This document shows positions 21,244 to 31,256 of a stretch of 64,000 nucleotides of DNA, one piece after another. How positions within the stretch are numbered: position 1 is the first letter of the stretch; each line of letters begins with the position of its first letter. This stretch comes from Cylindrotheca closterium (lineage: Eukaryota > Bacillariophyta > Bacillariophyceae > Bacillariales > Bacillariaceae). The position numbers and the translations under genes were made by a program. The stretch is from contig CAKOGP040001112.1 of NCBI GenBank assembly GCA_933822405.4, positions 713,887-777,886 of the forward strand, in the 5' to 3' direction. The notes under the pieces are model-generated. The model was not told the origin of the DNA. It made no database searches and saw only the letters and a list, made by a program, of their open reading frames with translations.

Positions 21244-23006
21244 TTATTCTCCACTTTTTTGGTGTTCAAACTTGGCAAGGAGATCAAGGGCTCGGTCGAT
21301 TTCTTCTCTTGTGATATCGCTCACGACGACGCTCTCACCGATACCTGTGATGAGAGGAATTCGTTGGGCACCATTTCTGTGTTCAATGGCGTCTTTGCAA
21401 CTTTGCCATGCAAGATCCGGCTTCATGTGTGACGACGTTGTTGGCAATTCCAGAGATTGCATACACTTGAACACACGTTCGACAGTTTCCATAGTGACGT
21501 AACCTCTCAAGAAACTAATGAGACAGCAGAAGAATCCGTCAATATTTACGGCCTCTCCATGCATGATATCGGCCCCAGGAACCATCTCCAACAACTTGGA
21601 GAATGTGTGCCCATAATCGACACAGCGTTCGAGGTTGTATTCCCAAAGATTGGGTCCAAGTTCTTCCAGCATGATTTGAATCGATAGGTCAATAACACGT
21701 TGGCTGACTCCATCAGGAATGGTAGCGCACTTAGTGAATTTGGAGTCGATAAGGCCTTTTCCGTGAGTTTCAAGAATTTCGAAGAGATCCTGCGACCGGA
21801 CAAGTGCCAATTTCATAATTTCGCCAAAACCGTTGGAAATATTTCTGTTGTCTTGGGAGGCGATAAAGGCAGTGTCCAATAGACACGAGCTTGGGGCATA
21901 GAAGGATCCCACTCGGTTCTTGAAGCTTTCGTTCATTGGGGCACAGCAGTAGTCGACACCATTCTTGACTCCAACACTGGCGTCAACGATAGACAAAAGT
22001 GTGGTTGGAACACGAACAAATGGGACACCGCGACGGTATGTGCATGCTGCCAAACCGGCAATATCCAGAACGCATCCTCCACCAATGGCCAGGAATGGTT
22101 CACGTCTGCGAAGCTTGTATTCGCACATGGCATCGAGTAGTTTATCAACGGCCTGTAAAATAAAAGGAAAGAAGTCGTGAGAATAAATGTTTCAGAAAGA
22201 TCAGATGCGTGTCGAGAGAGAATGGTGACGCACCTCTGGACGCTTGTCAGCCTCTCCACCATTGATAACAGTAGTATGAAGTTGAATTCCATGGGCGGTG
22301 AAGTAATCCCGGATTCTTTGGCCGTAAGCGGCTTCCACAGCGGCGTCGACGACAGCATATCTGCGGTTGTAGCCCTCGGGGTGAACTCCGGTGGCTTCGA
22401 GCATTTGAAGGTTGGCAGGGTCCAGAAGCGACCCATTTTGAACCATGTTAACATCATAGGAGATGGGTAGGGTGAAGACATTTCTCCACCCCTTTGTCGT
22501 CGTAGAAATGATGGTCTTGGTAGTGACTGTCGATGCGGAAGTCTTCTTAACTTCAGTGCTCTTTTGAGACGTCGTTTTCGTAATCTCGAAAACATTCTCA
22601 GGAGCTCTTTCCAAAGGCGTCAGCACAGTTTTCGTGCCTGCTACCTTGTCCTCCTCGACGATGGCGCCAGTTTCAGTTTTGTCTTCGCTGTCGCCGTCAC
22701 TGCTACTTGTAGTGGATGTAAAGCTAGAGACTGACGACACCTTACTTGGCCCAGGAGCGTTCATTTCATAGGCAATCAAGGCTGCCTTGACCTCAGGTGT
22801 CAGCGAATTCCATTGTTGGATCATTGACTCCGGCAGCAAGGGTGATGGCAACGAGTTCGATTCCTCCCTAAAGGTGCATTGGAATTGGAATTGTTAGCAT
22901 GCGAGCCGAATTGGTCGAGCCGACTAAAACTTGAAGTTTCAATAACTTACATTAGAGCAGAAAGGGCAACTTGAGAGGGATTCTTTTTTATGGGATTAAT
23001 CGTCAT
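21244..23006 (-). CDS. Sugar-phosphate cyclase of the sedoheptulose-7-phosphate (EEVS/DDGS-like) group
   Basis: Exons 23006-22951, 22867-22234, 22152-21244 (phases consistent) give 532 residues. The first ~120 residues are Ser/Thr-rich and probably disordered. The rest is a dehydroquinate-synthase-fold domain: NAD-binding GGGCVLDIAG, VPTTLLSIVDASVG, KNRVGSFYAP, and metal ligands in GEIMK (Glu), DYGHTF (His) and MHGEAV (His), with the catalytic Lys present. PNLWE after the metal site and D-Y-G-H in place of the N-x-G-H of true dehydroquinate synthases match the sedoheptulose-7-phosphate cyclases (2-epi-5-epi-valiolone or desmethyl-4-deoxygadusol synthase). The likely reaction is therefore cyclisation of sedoheptulose 7-phosphate towards gadusol/mycosporine or cyclitol products (inference). 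A plain dehydroquinate synthase remains the alternative. No plastid signal is evident. The upstream region carries a cluster of ACGTCA elements. Confidence 0.82.
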
Positions 23007-23642
23007 TGTGATATATTTGGAGGGAAGAAGCAAGAGCGAAATTGAAAGGTAGAGGTCTTTTTGAAGTGATAAGAGATAGAGGTCGTCAATTTGTGGAACG
23101 AAAAAACAATTCGTATTTCTATCGAGAGGCAAAACAATCGGTGGCAAAAGTGTTTCATGAATTCTGATTGGCTAATACCTTTTAGCATGGCCGGCCATTT
23201 CGAAAATTCTAGATTCCAGATGGAGGTCAGTACTAAACTTGCCGTAGAAATGAGCATATGTACAAAACGTACTATCCCCAACGCTAAGCAACTGACGTAA
23301 GCGTCACCCCTGTGATTTTGTTTCATGCACTTTGAGCCAATTTTTGTCATTTGTTTTCTCAGGGGTGGAGAAGAAGATACTGCTACCGGCACGTGATACC
23401 AGAATATCCTCCCCACGTCATCAAACGTCACGCAACTTCCTGCGTTGAGAATTCCGGAAATTGAAATATTTGTGACAATCGAACTCGAAAGAAAGAAAGT
23501 TTGACGTTTCAAATGATGTGTCCTACTCGAATGTGCAGAAATTTACAGGGAAGTTGTTGATGGGTTGATATTACAGTAGTTCTACGATGATACCGGTGAA
23601 ATATGCAGCGCACTACAGTACAGTACAGTACAGTAGAATTTC
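23007..23642. promoter_or_regulatory. Upstream region of the cyclase gene with clustered TGACGT/ACGTCA elements
   Basis: The hexamer TGACGT or its complement ACGTCA occurs at 23293, 23415, 23425 and 23502, with the related GCGTCA at 23301. This hexamer is the core of the CO2/cAMP-response elements described upstream of a Phaeodactylum carbonic anhydrase gene. About 0.3 copies would be expected by chance in this length. The region also includes the 3' flank of the reductase gene and the CAGTA microsatellite. Confidence 0.5.
23614..23635. repeat. (CAGTA)n microsatellite
   Basis: About four perfect tandem copies of a 5-base unit just downstream of the reductase stop codon. Confidence 0.9.
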
Positions 23643-25006
23643 TTAACGCTTCTTTGAGAATTCACTTGTGCTTTCCTTGTGGATCTTTTCAAAGACGGCG
23701 CTGAAATCTTCGTCGGCGACTTTCAAATCAGCATCTTCCCGAGCAGCTCGGAACATCTTTTCTGCTTGCTCCATAACGGAATATTCAACACCAGCGGTCT
23801 TGGCCATGTCGCATGCCAAAGCCATATCTTTGTGGGCGTGTTTCAATGGGAAGTTGGGAGAGTGATCCTTCTTAATCATCTTGGGTCCCTTCAAGTTGAA
23901 CATTGGACTTTGGATTGCTCCTTGACCAATGACTTCGATCATCGTGGATGGATCCAATCCGACAGATTCACTGAGGGCAATTCCTTCTCCAAAGGCAGCC
24001 AACATGGTTCCCATGAGAGAATTGACTACCAATTTTGCGCGCTGTTTATCAAAACGTCAATTTTTCAGAATTGGGATGATGTTAGGATCTTGTTGACACA
24101 TTTTTCATTCAATCGCCGTCAGTTTGGACTTACAGTACCGAATCCAACAGTATCTCCAAAGAAGTGGCTTGCCTTTCCCATGGCTGCAAGTCCAGTGTCC
24201 TTGATTTCATCAAAAAGATCCTTGGAACCAGCGCAGAGGAAAATAAGGACACCGTTGGCGGCAGGAGCCTTGGATCCACTTACTGGAGCCTCCAAGAATC
24301 GGCTATAAAATAATAAAAAGAGATTGAAACTATTGAGTATCATACGGAAGCACTTCGATTTTTCACCATAGTCATCGTCTAAACTCACCCTCCCTTTCCA
24401 GTGACAGCAGCGTTCATGCGAATCATGTCGGCTTCCGCTAAAGTGGCACAGTCGACGATAGACTTTCCAGCACTGACACCAGCCAAAACACCAGTTTCTG
24501 CCTCGAACACAATCTTACTAGCTTCAGGAGTAGACAAAATGGAGTAGGTGACTCCACAAGCTTCGACAACTTCCTTGGCGGTGGCCTTGACAATGACTTT
24601 CTTGTCGGGGAATTTTTCGGCAAGGGCAGTGCACTTGGCTCCGGTACGGTTCCAGATTACCAAAGGATTATCCTCACTTCCTGCGACCCCTTCAGACAAA
24701 AGGCGTGCAGCCATACCTTCACCCATGATTCCGATTCCAATAAATCCAGTAGCTGACATTTTGATGGTGGTTCTTGTTGTTGTTGTTGAAGTGTAGGGAG
24801 AGTTGGTAGAGCGTGGAAAGGTTTGCTTTCTGCAGACACGTGACACAGAGAAGAAAACAAGGAATGATGAGACTTTTTCCTGTTGAAGAAGACAGCTCAC
24901 GGACGTACCCGCCACGAATCATAGTCTTGACAGGCTGAAAGCCCTCAACAAAGAAAATAGTCGTTTGGAGAGCCACCAACACCGTCAACAATGCAAGGTT
25001 CATCAT
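23643..25006 (-). CDS. Glyoxylate / succinic semialdehyde reductase (GLYR-type beta-hydroxyacid dehydrogenase)
   Basis: Exons 25006-24909, 24829-24389, 24302-24134, 24041-23643 (phases consistent) give 368 residues. The N-terminus is a hydrophobic signal (LALLTVLVALQTTIFFVEGFQP) followed by a Ser/Thr-rich transit-like stretch, so plastid or another secretory-route targeting is likely. The catalytic part starts at MSATGFIGIGIMGEGMA (Rossmann GxGxMG), then VIWNRTGAKC, the substrate-binding PVSGSKAPA, the catalytic Lys in RAKLVVNSLMG, and FPLKHAHKDMALA. The wording matches plant GLYR1/GLYR2 more closely than 3-hydroxyisobutyrate dehydrogenase. It would reduce glyoxylate to glycolate and succinic semialdehyde to gamma-hydroxybutyrate with NADPH, a detoxification step near photorespiration and the GABA shunt. 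Its neighbour on the same strand is the cyclase gene; no direct pathway link is established. Confidence 0.87.
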
Positions 25007-25372
25007 GGTTCCGCTAAAATATTCCCCTGTTGTGGTCTGGAGTTAGCACCCATGTGCCTAGGAAACCAGGATTGTTCAGACAGGGTGGTGATCCATCCTA
25101 ACTTACCTACGGTACTATTGCAAATGATGTGATGCGGTTTGCACTTTCTCACTCTTCTCTTTGCAATCAAGCAATCGTGGGTCGTGGGACGTCGAAAATG
25201 ATGACGTCAGCTCATTTTGGTACACGGACGATGGCCAGTTACAGGACTAAATGTCGTTTTGAATCACGCTTCTCCAAAAACTGTTAGCGGTTGTGATTGA
25301 ATATATTATTGAAAGGCTTACTACCGGTTGACAGGTACCGGTACTTTGGTTTTCCCAATAGAAGCGGCCACG
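25007..25372. promoter_or_regulatory. Divergent promoter region with a TGACGTCA palindrome
   Basis: Lies between the reductase (-) and the F-box-like gene (+). Contains a perfect CRE-type TGACGTCA at 25202-25209 and a GGTACCGGTAC palindromic stretch near 25334. No gene seen. Confidence 0.45.
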
Positions 25373-26406
25373 ATGGAGGACATGCAGGATGACACAATGA
25401 GACTATCACTTGATGAAGCTGCTGATGTCTCATCGAACTACATTCACAGCCGCGTATTTGATTCCTTTGGACTTCTGGAAACCATCCTTTCCTATGTGGA
25501 TGCCAAAGAACTCTTGCAATCCACCATGGTGAACCGCCGGTGGAAATTGGCAGGTCGATCCGATTCTCTGTGGAAATCCCACATTCAAAAGTTGTGGGAT
25601 GACAAGGTTGGGTTTGCGCATCTTTGTGAGGAAGACCAAGACTGTGCGATGGATGGAACCAACAACAACAACAACAAACAGCCACCAAAACAACAAGATC
25701 CAACCAAAAAGCCTCTAATTTTTTGGAGATCTTTGTATACTGCCGAATGTGTGCAAAAGATGACAAGTTCCCAAATAATGTCCATCTTTGATCACCCACT
25801 ACTAAGAGATAAATTTCTTCAGCTGCAACAGCTTGCCAACGATGAAATTCAGGTAAAGAATTTTTTCAAAATGCACATGTTGGACATCATGTCGGTATCC
25901 TCGCAGTTTTGTTGCTTTCATTCCGACATTTGTTTTGGATCCTATGCCTCTTCATTGCAAGATTGCAAGAGAGACGTAATTACTGATTTGGAATTATGCA
26001 GTCCAATGGGATTTGACATGTACTTCAAAATTGCACGAGATGATGTCGAAGAAGCTGATCAAATCGAATTTGCGCCGTACGAAGAATCCGAAGAAATATT
26101 GTTGTATGAGTATGGGGGTGGTTTCTTTGATGATTCGTTTGATTTTCGAATGACTTTGCGACAAGATGTGCACAGCCATCATCCAACAGGTAAGACGGAA
26201 AACCAGAATTTGTCTTTGTGTTGTTTCACGACCACATTCCAACATGTCTTGTTGCCCTTGCTTTTGCAGACTTGACATGGCAGTGGTTGGATCATGGGAG
26301 GAGGCTTCAAGTCGCCTCTTATCCTCCATTAACAGTGAGCAGAACCAAGAGGTGGGGATGGAAATTGGAGAATATACATGCCATTCTCCTCATGCGCAAC
26401 ACCTGA
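25373..26406 (+). CDS. F-box-like protein of a diatom-type family
   Basis: Exons 25373-26189 and 26270-26406 give 317 residues. The start is the ATG at 25373; the frame is open upstream only through a non-ATG codon. Near residues 30-75 an F-box-like segment is visible (LLETILSYVDAKELLQSTMVNRRWKLA...SDSLWKSH). F-boxes recruit substrates to SCF ubiquitin ligases. An Asn/Gln low-complexity insert follows, then a C-terminal domain ending in SRTKRWGWKLENIHAIL. From memory, this WGWKLEN ending recurs in many diatom F-box-like proteins, but I cannot name the domain. The substrate is unknown. It diverges from the reductase gene across a 366-bp promoter. Confidence 0.7.
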
Positions 26407-26698
26407 AAAATGAATGATATCAACTTCCATAATGTGTATCCATCCACCCATATATAAAGTAAGAATGTAAAGTAGAAGATCAACATGTTTAATTCTTATT
26501 CGAGCTGAAAATTTAGGAAACAGACAAAAAGGCTTCGCATCACTTCGACAATTTCATCTTGTCATCACATCTTGTCATCATTTGAACAACCTACTTTTGC
26601 AACACCTTGATAAATTGCACAACGCCACTGCTGAACAAAGCAGGCGTAATGCTATTGCAGACTTTTTACATCCAGTATAGTACCATATGATCAACATC

Positions 26699-27022
26699 CT
26701 ATAGTTCCGAGTCTCGCTTTGGAAGCCCCTCAGTGTGTTTTCGTGTCACCTTGGCAGCTTGTCGTGGCATGCGAGGCAACGTGATGGGTCGGTGGGTCGT
26801 ATGATTCTCAATAAAGTAGTAGAATACAAAGAAGCTCAATACAAAGGTGATCATGATCATAACTGGTGGTCCATACAATTCCCTCCAGCTCATTTTCTTG
26901 TCGGCCGTCTCGGGATCTCCATGCTTCAGGAGAAAACTGACAGGAGGGACTGTCTTTTTGCGTTTGTAACCCTTGGGAACTGGCTTTTCCTCCTTTTCTT
27001 CGTTGCTATCAGCCTCGCTCAT
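26699..27022 (-). CDS. Small single-pass membrane protein, unknown
   Basis: A 107-residue frame with an ATG at 27022. It has an acidic then basic N-terminus (EEKEEKPVPKGYKRKK), one hydrophobic helix at about residues 54-72 (VMIMITFVLSFFVFYYFIE) and a basic tail. WRELYGPPVMIM just before the helix resembles small mitochondrial or ER tail proteins, but I do not recognise a family. The charge layout and clear TM make a chance frame less likely. About 290 bp of featureless sequence separates it from the F-box gene. Confidence 0.55.
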   Translation of the reverse strand: MSEADSNEEKEEKPVPKGYKRKKTVPPVSFLLKHGDPETADKKMSWRELYGPPVMIMITFVLSFFVFYYFIENHTTHRPITLPRMPRQAAKVTRKHTEGLPKRDSEL

Positions 27023-27390
27023 GATGATTTGTGATGTGAGTTTGTCTAAATCGTCTGATTTGTATTACAAAAATTGAAAATACAGTACTCAAGAAGATTG
27101 CTTTTCTGGTGGTAAAATCGTCGAACAAATGCTGTTGCAGCTGTCGGAGGCAGGCGAGATTATTCTTTTCTTCAACTGACCAGAAGTACTGAAAAAGGCC
27201 GAATGGACGGTTTTCCAATTGAAATTGTTTATTTTACTATTGGCGCGGAAATTTTGTTTTCCGTTTGGCCACAACAGAGACAGCTGCACAAATCATCATC
27301 CAAGCTCAACTCAACGCTTGTACCGACAGGCCCATCGACCTACTTTTACCATCAACCAGAGGAAATCAATCACAAGCAAAGCATACTACC
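27023..27390. other. Divergent intergenic region
   Basis: Lies between the small membrane protein (-) and the first gene of the three-gene tandem family (+). AT-rich; no gene supported. The frame open here without an ATG is not counted. Confidence 0.35.
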
Positions 27391-27804
27391 ATGTCAAAGA
27401 ATGAACAACAACAGAACGAGAACGTAGACAAACAACGACGACACCAAGACGAATCCTCCTCCTGGAATCATGATACCGTGTGGCATCCTCGAACAGATTT
27501 GACCAAGGACCAAGTTTCCGAGCTCCAAACTAAGTTGGACTTTGTAAAAGAAGGAATTGTCAAGGTGAACATGATGATTCTGACCTGTTCCGTCCTCTGG
27601 CAATCCTGCACCTGGAACAGTCATCCAGAGTCCAAGGATGCCATGTTGGAATGCGCCGAAATCCATTTCTTGGAAGTGACCAACGTCTTTCTTGATTATC
27701 TGAAAATTGCCTATTATCCTCCATGCATTAGGACTACTGATTCGCCATTGGATGATTCTATATTTGACGAGGAGCCGCCCAAGTGTGAAACATGGATACT
27801 GTAA
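27391..27804 (+). CDS. Small tandem-family protein A (unrecognised domain)
   Basis: A 137-residue protein starting at the ATG at 27391 (ACCATGTC). After a Gln/Asn-rich N-terminus comes a helical core: a W-x-P-R-x-DLTKDQ opening, LDFVKEGIVKVNMMI, then a C-terminal pattern (E-x-HFLEVTNVFLDYLKIAYYPP). The two genes downstream (28286-28750, 29059-29637) share this plan: R/P-x-DLT, a helix with V/A-x-x-M, and H-x-x-VT-x-V-x-x-EY/DYL-x-x-G/A-x-x-PP. I know no named family. No signal peptide, so cytoplasmic or nuclear by default. Confidence 0.62.
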   Translation: MSKNEQQQNENVDKQRRHQDESSSWNHDTVWHPRTDLTKDQVSELQTKLDFVKEGIVKVNMMILTCSVLWQSCTWNSHPESKDAMLECAEIHFLEVTNVFLDYLKIAYYPPCIRTTDSPLDDSIFDEEPPKCETWIL

Positions 27805-28285
27805 ATCACATCCATTGATTCGTTCATTCATTCATTCAGGCCCACCGTCGTCAAAGAAGGTAAAAATCTAGCTATTGTACCTCACGAATAGTAGTAGCAA
27901 TTTATGTTGGTCCTTGTTGTAGAAGGCAAATGTGTTGTGTTCATCCAGTAACGTTCTAGTGCCCATTGATTGTTCTGCATATTGCAATGATGTGGAGAGA
28001 CGGATTTTCCAAACTTCCCATTTCATGCAATCATTCGAAGGTAAAAGAAAAAGCGACTTTCTAAACTATGGGTTTGATCAATACGAATCGTTTTTTGACG
28101 CCACATTTTCCAAAGACAGAAAAACACAACTTTTGGAAAAACACCTTTTTTGATTCGGTTCCCCTTGTTGTTGCCGTATATCCCCATTCCATATATGTAC
28201 AACACAACTAGTCATATCATTGTCATCCTACCAAATGTATACATCAAACCAGCTGCCGCACAACCATCACCAAAACTCATCCACC
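27805..28285. other. Spacer between tandem-family genes A and B
   Basis: 3' flank of A and promoter of B. A 73-codon frame at 27932-28153 has no homology visible to A, B or C and was not called. Confidence 0.35.
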
Positions 28286-28750
28286 ATGAGCAGCGGCACC
28301 AACAACAACAACAACAACAATGCTGCCTTGATGATTAATCCTCCCGACGGTTGGCGTCTTCGAAATGATCTGACAGAGGATGACATGATCAAGCTATTGA
28401 ATATGCGCAACTTTTTGCAACATGCCGTGTCTGCAGTAGCCGCCATGCGAACCGGCTTGACCATCTTTCAGCAGAATCAAGTCTTTCTTTCTCGATTCCA
28501 GCAACCCCACCGAAACGTGGTGGTGAACCATGCTTTGCAAGAAATCATGACCACAACTTCGATGCATTGGCATTACGTGACCATTGTTTATGCAGAATAC
28601 TTGAGACTAGGTTTTTGTCCTCCTAGTAAAACGGCTGGTGATGCTTCATCATCATCATCATCTCCTAGTACTACTACCAGCATTGCTCCTGCTCCTCCTC
28701 CTCCTGCAAAGAAAGCAGCAAAAGCAACCGCAAATCATCATGTCCTCTGA
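28286..28750 (+). CDS. Small tandem-family protein B (unrecognised domain)
   Basis: A 154-residue protein from the ATG at 28286 (CCACCATGAG context); an in-frame ATG at 28235 is the alternative. The N-terminus is an Asn run (CAA/AAC microsatellite). The core is WRLRNDLTEDDMIKLLNMRN, FLQHAVSAVAAM, NHALQEIM and MHWHYVTIVYAEYLRLGFCPP. The tail is low-complexity Ser/Thr/Pro/Ala. The core aligns with A and C, best with C (HA-x-QE, MHWH-x-VT-x-VY-x-E). Function unknown. Confidence 0.66.
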   Translation: MSSGTNNNNNNNAALMINPPDGWRLRNDLTEDDMIKLLNMRNFLQHAVSAVAAMRTGLTIFQQNQVFLSRFQQPHRNVVVNHALQEIMTTTSMHWHYVTIVYAEYLRLGFCPPSKTAGDASSSSSSPSTTTSIAPAPPPPAKKAAKATANHHVL

Positions 28751-29058
28751 GGACGTTCAATGGTGCGAACTTGCGGAAACAAATATATGTAAATGAAGTA
28801 TAGGTATTATTTGTAGATAGTAGTAAGCGCAGGAGGGTTAGCTTTATCCAGCTAGTATCAAATACTACTACTGTACTGTAGTCAAGATTGCAAAGGGATT
28901 TTCCGTCCCAATCAACCCGTTCGACCAATGCGAGCACAGATCAATCAATACACACATATATTTGTTGTCATTTTCAAACTTCCTTCCAACCATTGACAAA
29001 GCAACGAGAGAGCTACTGTACACACAAGTTTAGGCCATTTGAATTGTCGACGCATACC
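28751..29058. other. Spacer between tandem-family genes B and C
   Basis: Contains GTACTGTAGTC-type short repeats near 28870 and a TATATTTG stretch near 28958. No gene seen. Confidence 0.35.
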
Positions 29059-29637
29059 ATGAATGAACCAAACCAGCATCAAGGAACCACCAACAACAAC
29101 GACAATACGACGACCGCCATGGTGCTAGCGGTGCCAACCATGATTCCCGCGGAATGGTCTCCCCCTCTTCCTCCTCTTGAAGGAGCCAGCAGCAGCAGCA
29201 GCAGCAACAGCATGGCAAACAAGATGGCGGATCAGATAAAGTTGGAAAACATGCGACTCTTTGTCAATGAAGGTATTACAAGAGTATCTAGTATGCTAGA
29301 CGCCATTTGTATTTTGAACGAGACTCGAGTCCAACAGCATTTGGCACAATACCAAACTCCATTGCAGGCAGCCACGACGACCCATGCCATTCAAGAACTG
29401 CAAAATTATACCCAAATGCATTGGCATCAAGTGACTCTGGTCTATCAAGAATTTTGGAACATGCTGGGATACCGCGGCCCTCCTGTTGCTGCTGTTACTA
29501 CTGGTGGTGCTCCTCACGATAGTACTACTCAGGATAGTGCACCACCAACAACTACTATCAGTATTATGGACGAAGAATCATCATCGTACGAGGATGCCGG
29601 TAATGGTGGTGATGGTGGAATCATTGTCGAAATCTGA
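29059..29637 (+). CDS. Small tandem-family protein C (unrecognised domain)
   Basis: A 192-residue protein from the ATG at 29059; the open frame reaches further upstream only without an ATG. Asn/Thr- and Ser-rich N-terminus, then the family core: MRLFVNEGITRVSSMLDAI, QQHLAQYQTPLQAA, THAIQELQ, MHWHQVTLVYQEFWNMLGYRGPP. The tail is acidic. The shared MHWH-x-VT motif and adjacent position mark it as a paralogue of A and B, so the family probably arose by local duplication and diverged strongly outside the core. Confidence 0.66.
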   Translation: MNEPNQHQGTTNNNDNTTTAMVLAVPTMIPAEWSPPLPPLEGASSSSSSNSMANKMADQIKLENMRLFVNEGITRVSSMLDAICILNETRVQQHLAQYQTPLQAATTTHAIQELQNYTQMHWHQVTLVYQEFWNMLGYRGPPVAAVTTGGAPHDSTTQDSAPPTTTISIMDEESSSYEDAGNGGDGGIIVEI

Positions 29638-30003
29638 GGAAAGAGATTTTCGATGACAGTAGTAGCTAACCAAAGTATCCAATATATATATTGACTCCAA
29701 CACGTAGGAAATGACAAATAGAAGAATGATACCATATTGTGTATTTCATGCATATAAAAGACTCGGATGTGTTCCTCTATCAACTTATTTCTAATCAAAT
29801 GTACGATCCGAGACAATCATTTACTCTTGGATGGATTGATTCATTCGTCGCCGTTTTGGGTTGTTGTTTTTTGTTCTCTATGGTAGCGTTGGCGATGAGT
29901 TCCTTGTTTGGCATGGCTTGGGTAATGGACAGTTATGTAGCCATGTCCATACCTATATATATCAATTCCATTCCAATCAAATTCAATGCAATACACTACA
30001 AAT
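29638..30003. other. Convergent intergenic region
   Basis: 3' flanks of gene C (+) and the plastid protein gene (-); TATATATT tracts near 29683 and 29955. No supported gene. Confidence 0.35.
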
Positions 30004-30894
30004 TTACTTTTCACTGGTGCTTTCGACTTCTTTCAACTTGTCATTCAATTCTTCCTTCTTTTCATCCAAAAAGGAAGTGGCTTGTTCGAGACTTTCCGAG
30101 ACACCCGCCTTGGAAATACTGGCATCCAATGCATCCTTGGCCTTGGATGACAATTCGTATTGTTCGTTCAATTCTCCAGCCTTTTTTACCGTCTTTTCAA
30201 TGAGATCGCCGACCACTCCCAGTGCGGTCAAACCAGCTCCGACCAAGTCGTATTCGTCATTGACTTCGGTGATTTTGGTCTTGGTTTGGGACAAGGCCTT
30301 TTCGACCTTTTCAAAGGTTTCAGGATCGACCGACTCGCTCGTCTTGAGCTTGGCGACGGCGTCATTGAGGGATTTGCCAGCCTTGTCGGAAACTTCATAC
30401 TTGGCATTCAATCCCAACAAGGAATTGTACACTTCAATTCCCGACTTGGAGACTGTACCTACGACATTGCCCTCGGATTTGGAGGCAAAGTTGGCCGCGG
30501 CAGCGGCAATGGCAGCCAGATAAGGTCCTCCCAACACGAGGCCGAGAACAGCGCCAATGACACCTGCGGAAAACTCGATATTCTCTTGGGTAATGGCCAC
30601 GAGGGCACCAGCTGGTTCTTCCTTTGCCGCTGCTGATGCTGATGATGCTGTTGCTGGAGAAGAAGTAGGAGTTTCTTCTTCCTTTGCTACTTCTGCTTCT
30701 GCTTCTGCTGCTGGTGTGACAATTTCGGAAATGGGAATCGTAGCTCGGACAGCCCCTTCTGGAATCTCGTCCGCAAATTCATCGGCCATGCGCAATGGCA
30801 ACGTGGTGGGGCGCGATGACACCTTGGAAGGTGAAAAGGCAGAAGCTTGGTTCCAAGCCAAGGCCAATGGAAGGATGGCGCATGTAATCTTCAT
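30004..30894 (-). CDS. Plastid-targeted helical protein, unknown function
   Basis: A 296-residue single-exon protein. The signal peptide MKITCAILPLALAWNQASAFSP carries the diatom plastid cleavage motif ASAFSP. A low-complexity Ala/Glu/Ser stretch follows, then one Gly/Ala-rich hydrophobic segment (about residues 108-134, GAVLGLVLGGPYLAAIAAAA) suitable for thylakoid or envelope insertion. A long helical, charged C-terminal half follows, with coiled-coil character (FEKVEKALSQTKTKITEVNDEY, LDEKKEELNDKLKEV). I do not recognise a family. It is divergent to ATP10 over a 362-bp shared promoter. Confidence 0.75.
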   Translation of the reverse strand: MKITCAILPLALAWNQASAFSPSKVSSRPTTLPLRMADEFADEIPEGAVRATIPISEIVTPAAEAEAEVAKEEETPTSSPATASSASAAAKEEPAGALVAITQENIEFSAGVIGAVLGLVLGGPYLAAIAAAAANFASKSEGNVVGTVSKSGIEVYNSLLGLNAKYEVSDKAGKSLNDAVAKLKTSESVDPETFEKVEKALSQTKTKITEVNDEYDLVGAGLTALGVVGDLIEKTVKKAGELNEQYELSSKAKDALDASISKAGVSESLEQATSFLDEKKEELNDKLKEVESTSEK

Positions 30895-31256
30895 TGTTAC
30901 GGGGGGTTAGAGTGTGTTTGTGTGTGTGTGTGGTGTGTGTGTGTGGTGGGTGTCGAATCGGGGGTTTAATTCGATGCAACCGGCAGTCCAAGAATGAATC
31001 AGGGTTGTGACGTTGCCACCTTTTGTTTTGAGAACCCTGCTTGTCTTCAAAAAGATTCCAACCTCCGGGTTCGTCGGATTCGTTTCTTTTCGAAGGTCCA
31101 GGCGTTGAACAGACGCCCACACGACTTTGAACCAAAACTTTGAACTTCAAACATAATAAAACACATCATCATCAACATCATCATCATCATAATCGTCGTC
31201 GTTGTCGACTTTGAAGGTGGAAGTTATTTAAGGGTAAAAAGAAGAAAGGATACAAA
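30895..31256. promoter_or_regulatory. Divergent promoter between the plastid protein and ATP10
   Basis: Contains a GT-rich microsatellite at 30911-30950, a TGACGT hexamer at 31008-31013 and an ATC-rich tract at 31163-31190. No gene supported. Confidence 0.45.

Noticed and set aside
21244..25006. A biosynthetic cluster formed by the cyclase and the neighbouring reductase
   Set aside because: The reductase matches GLYR-type enzymes with a housekeeping role, and no methyltransferase, ATP-grasp or oxidase partner lies nearby, so adjacency alone does not support a pathway cluster.
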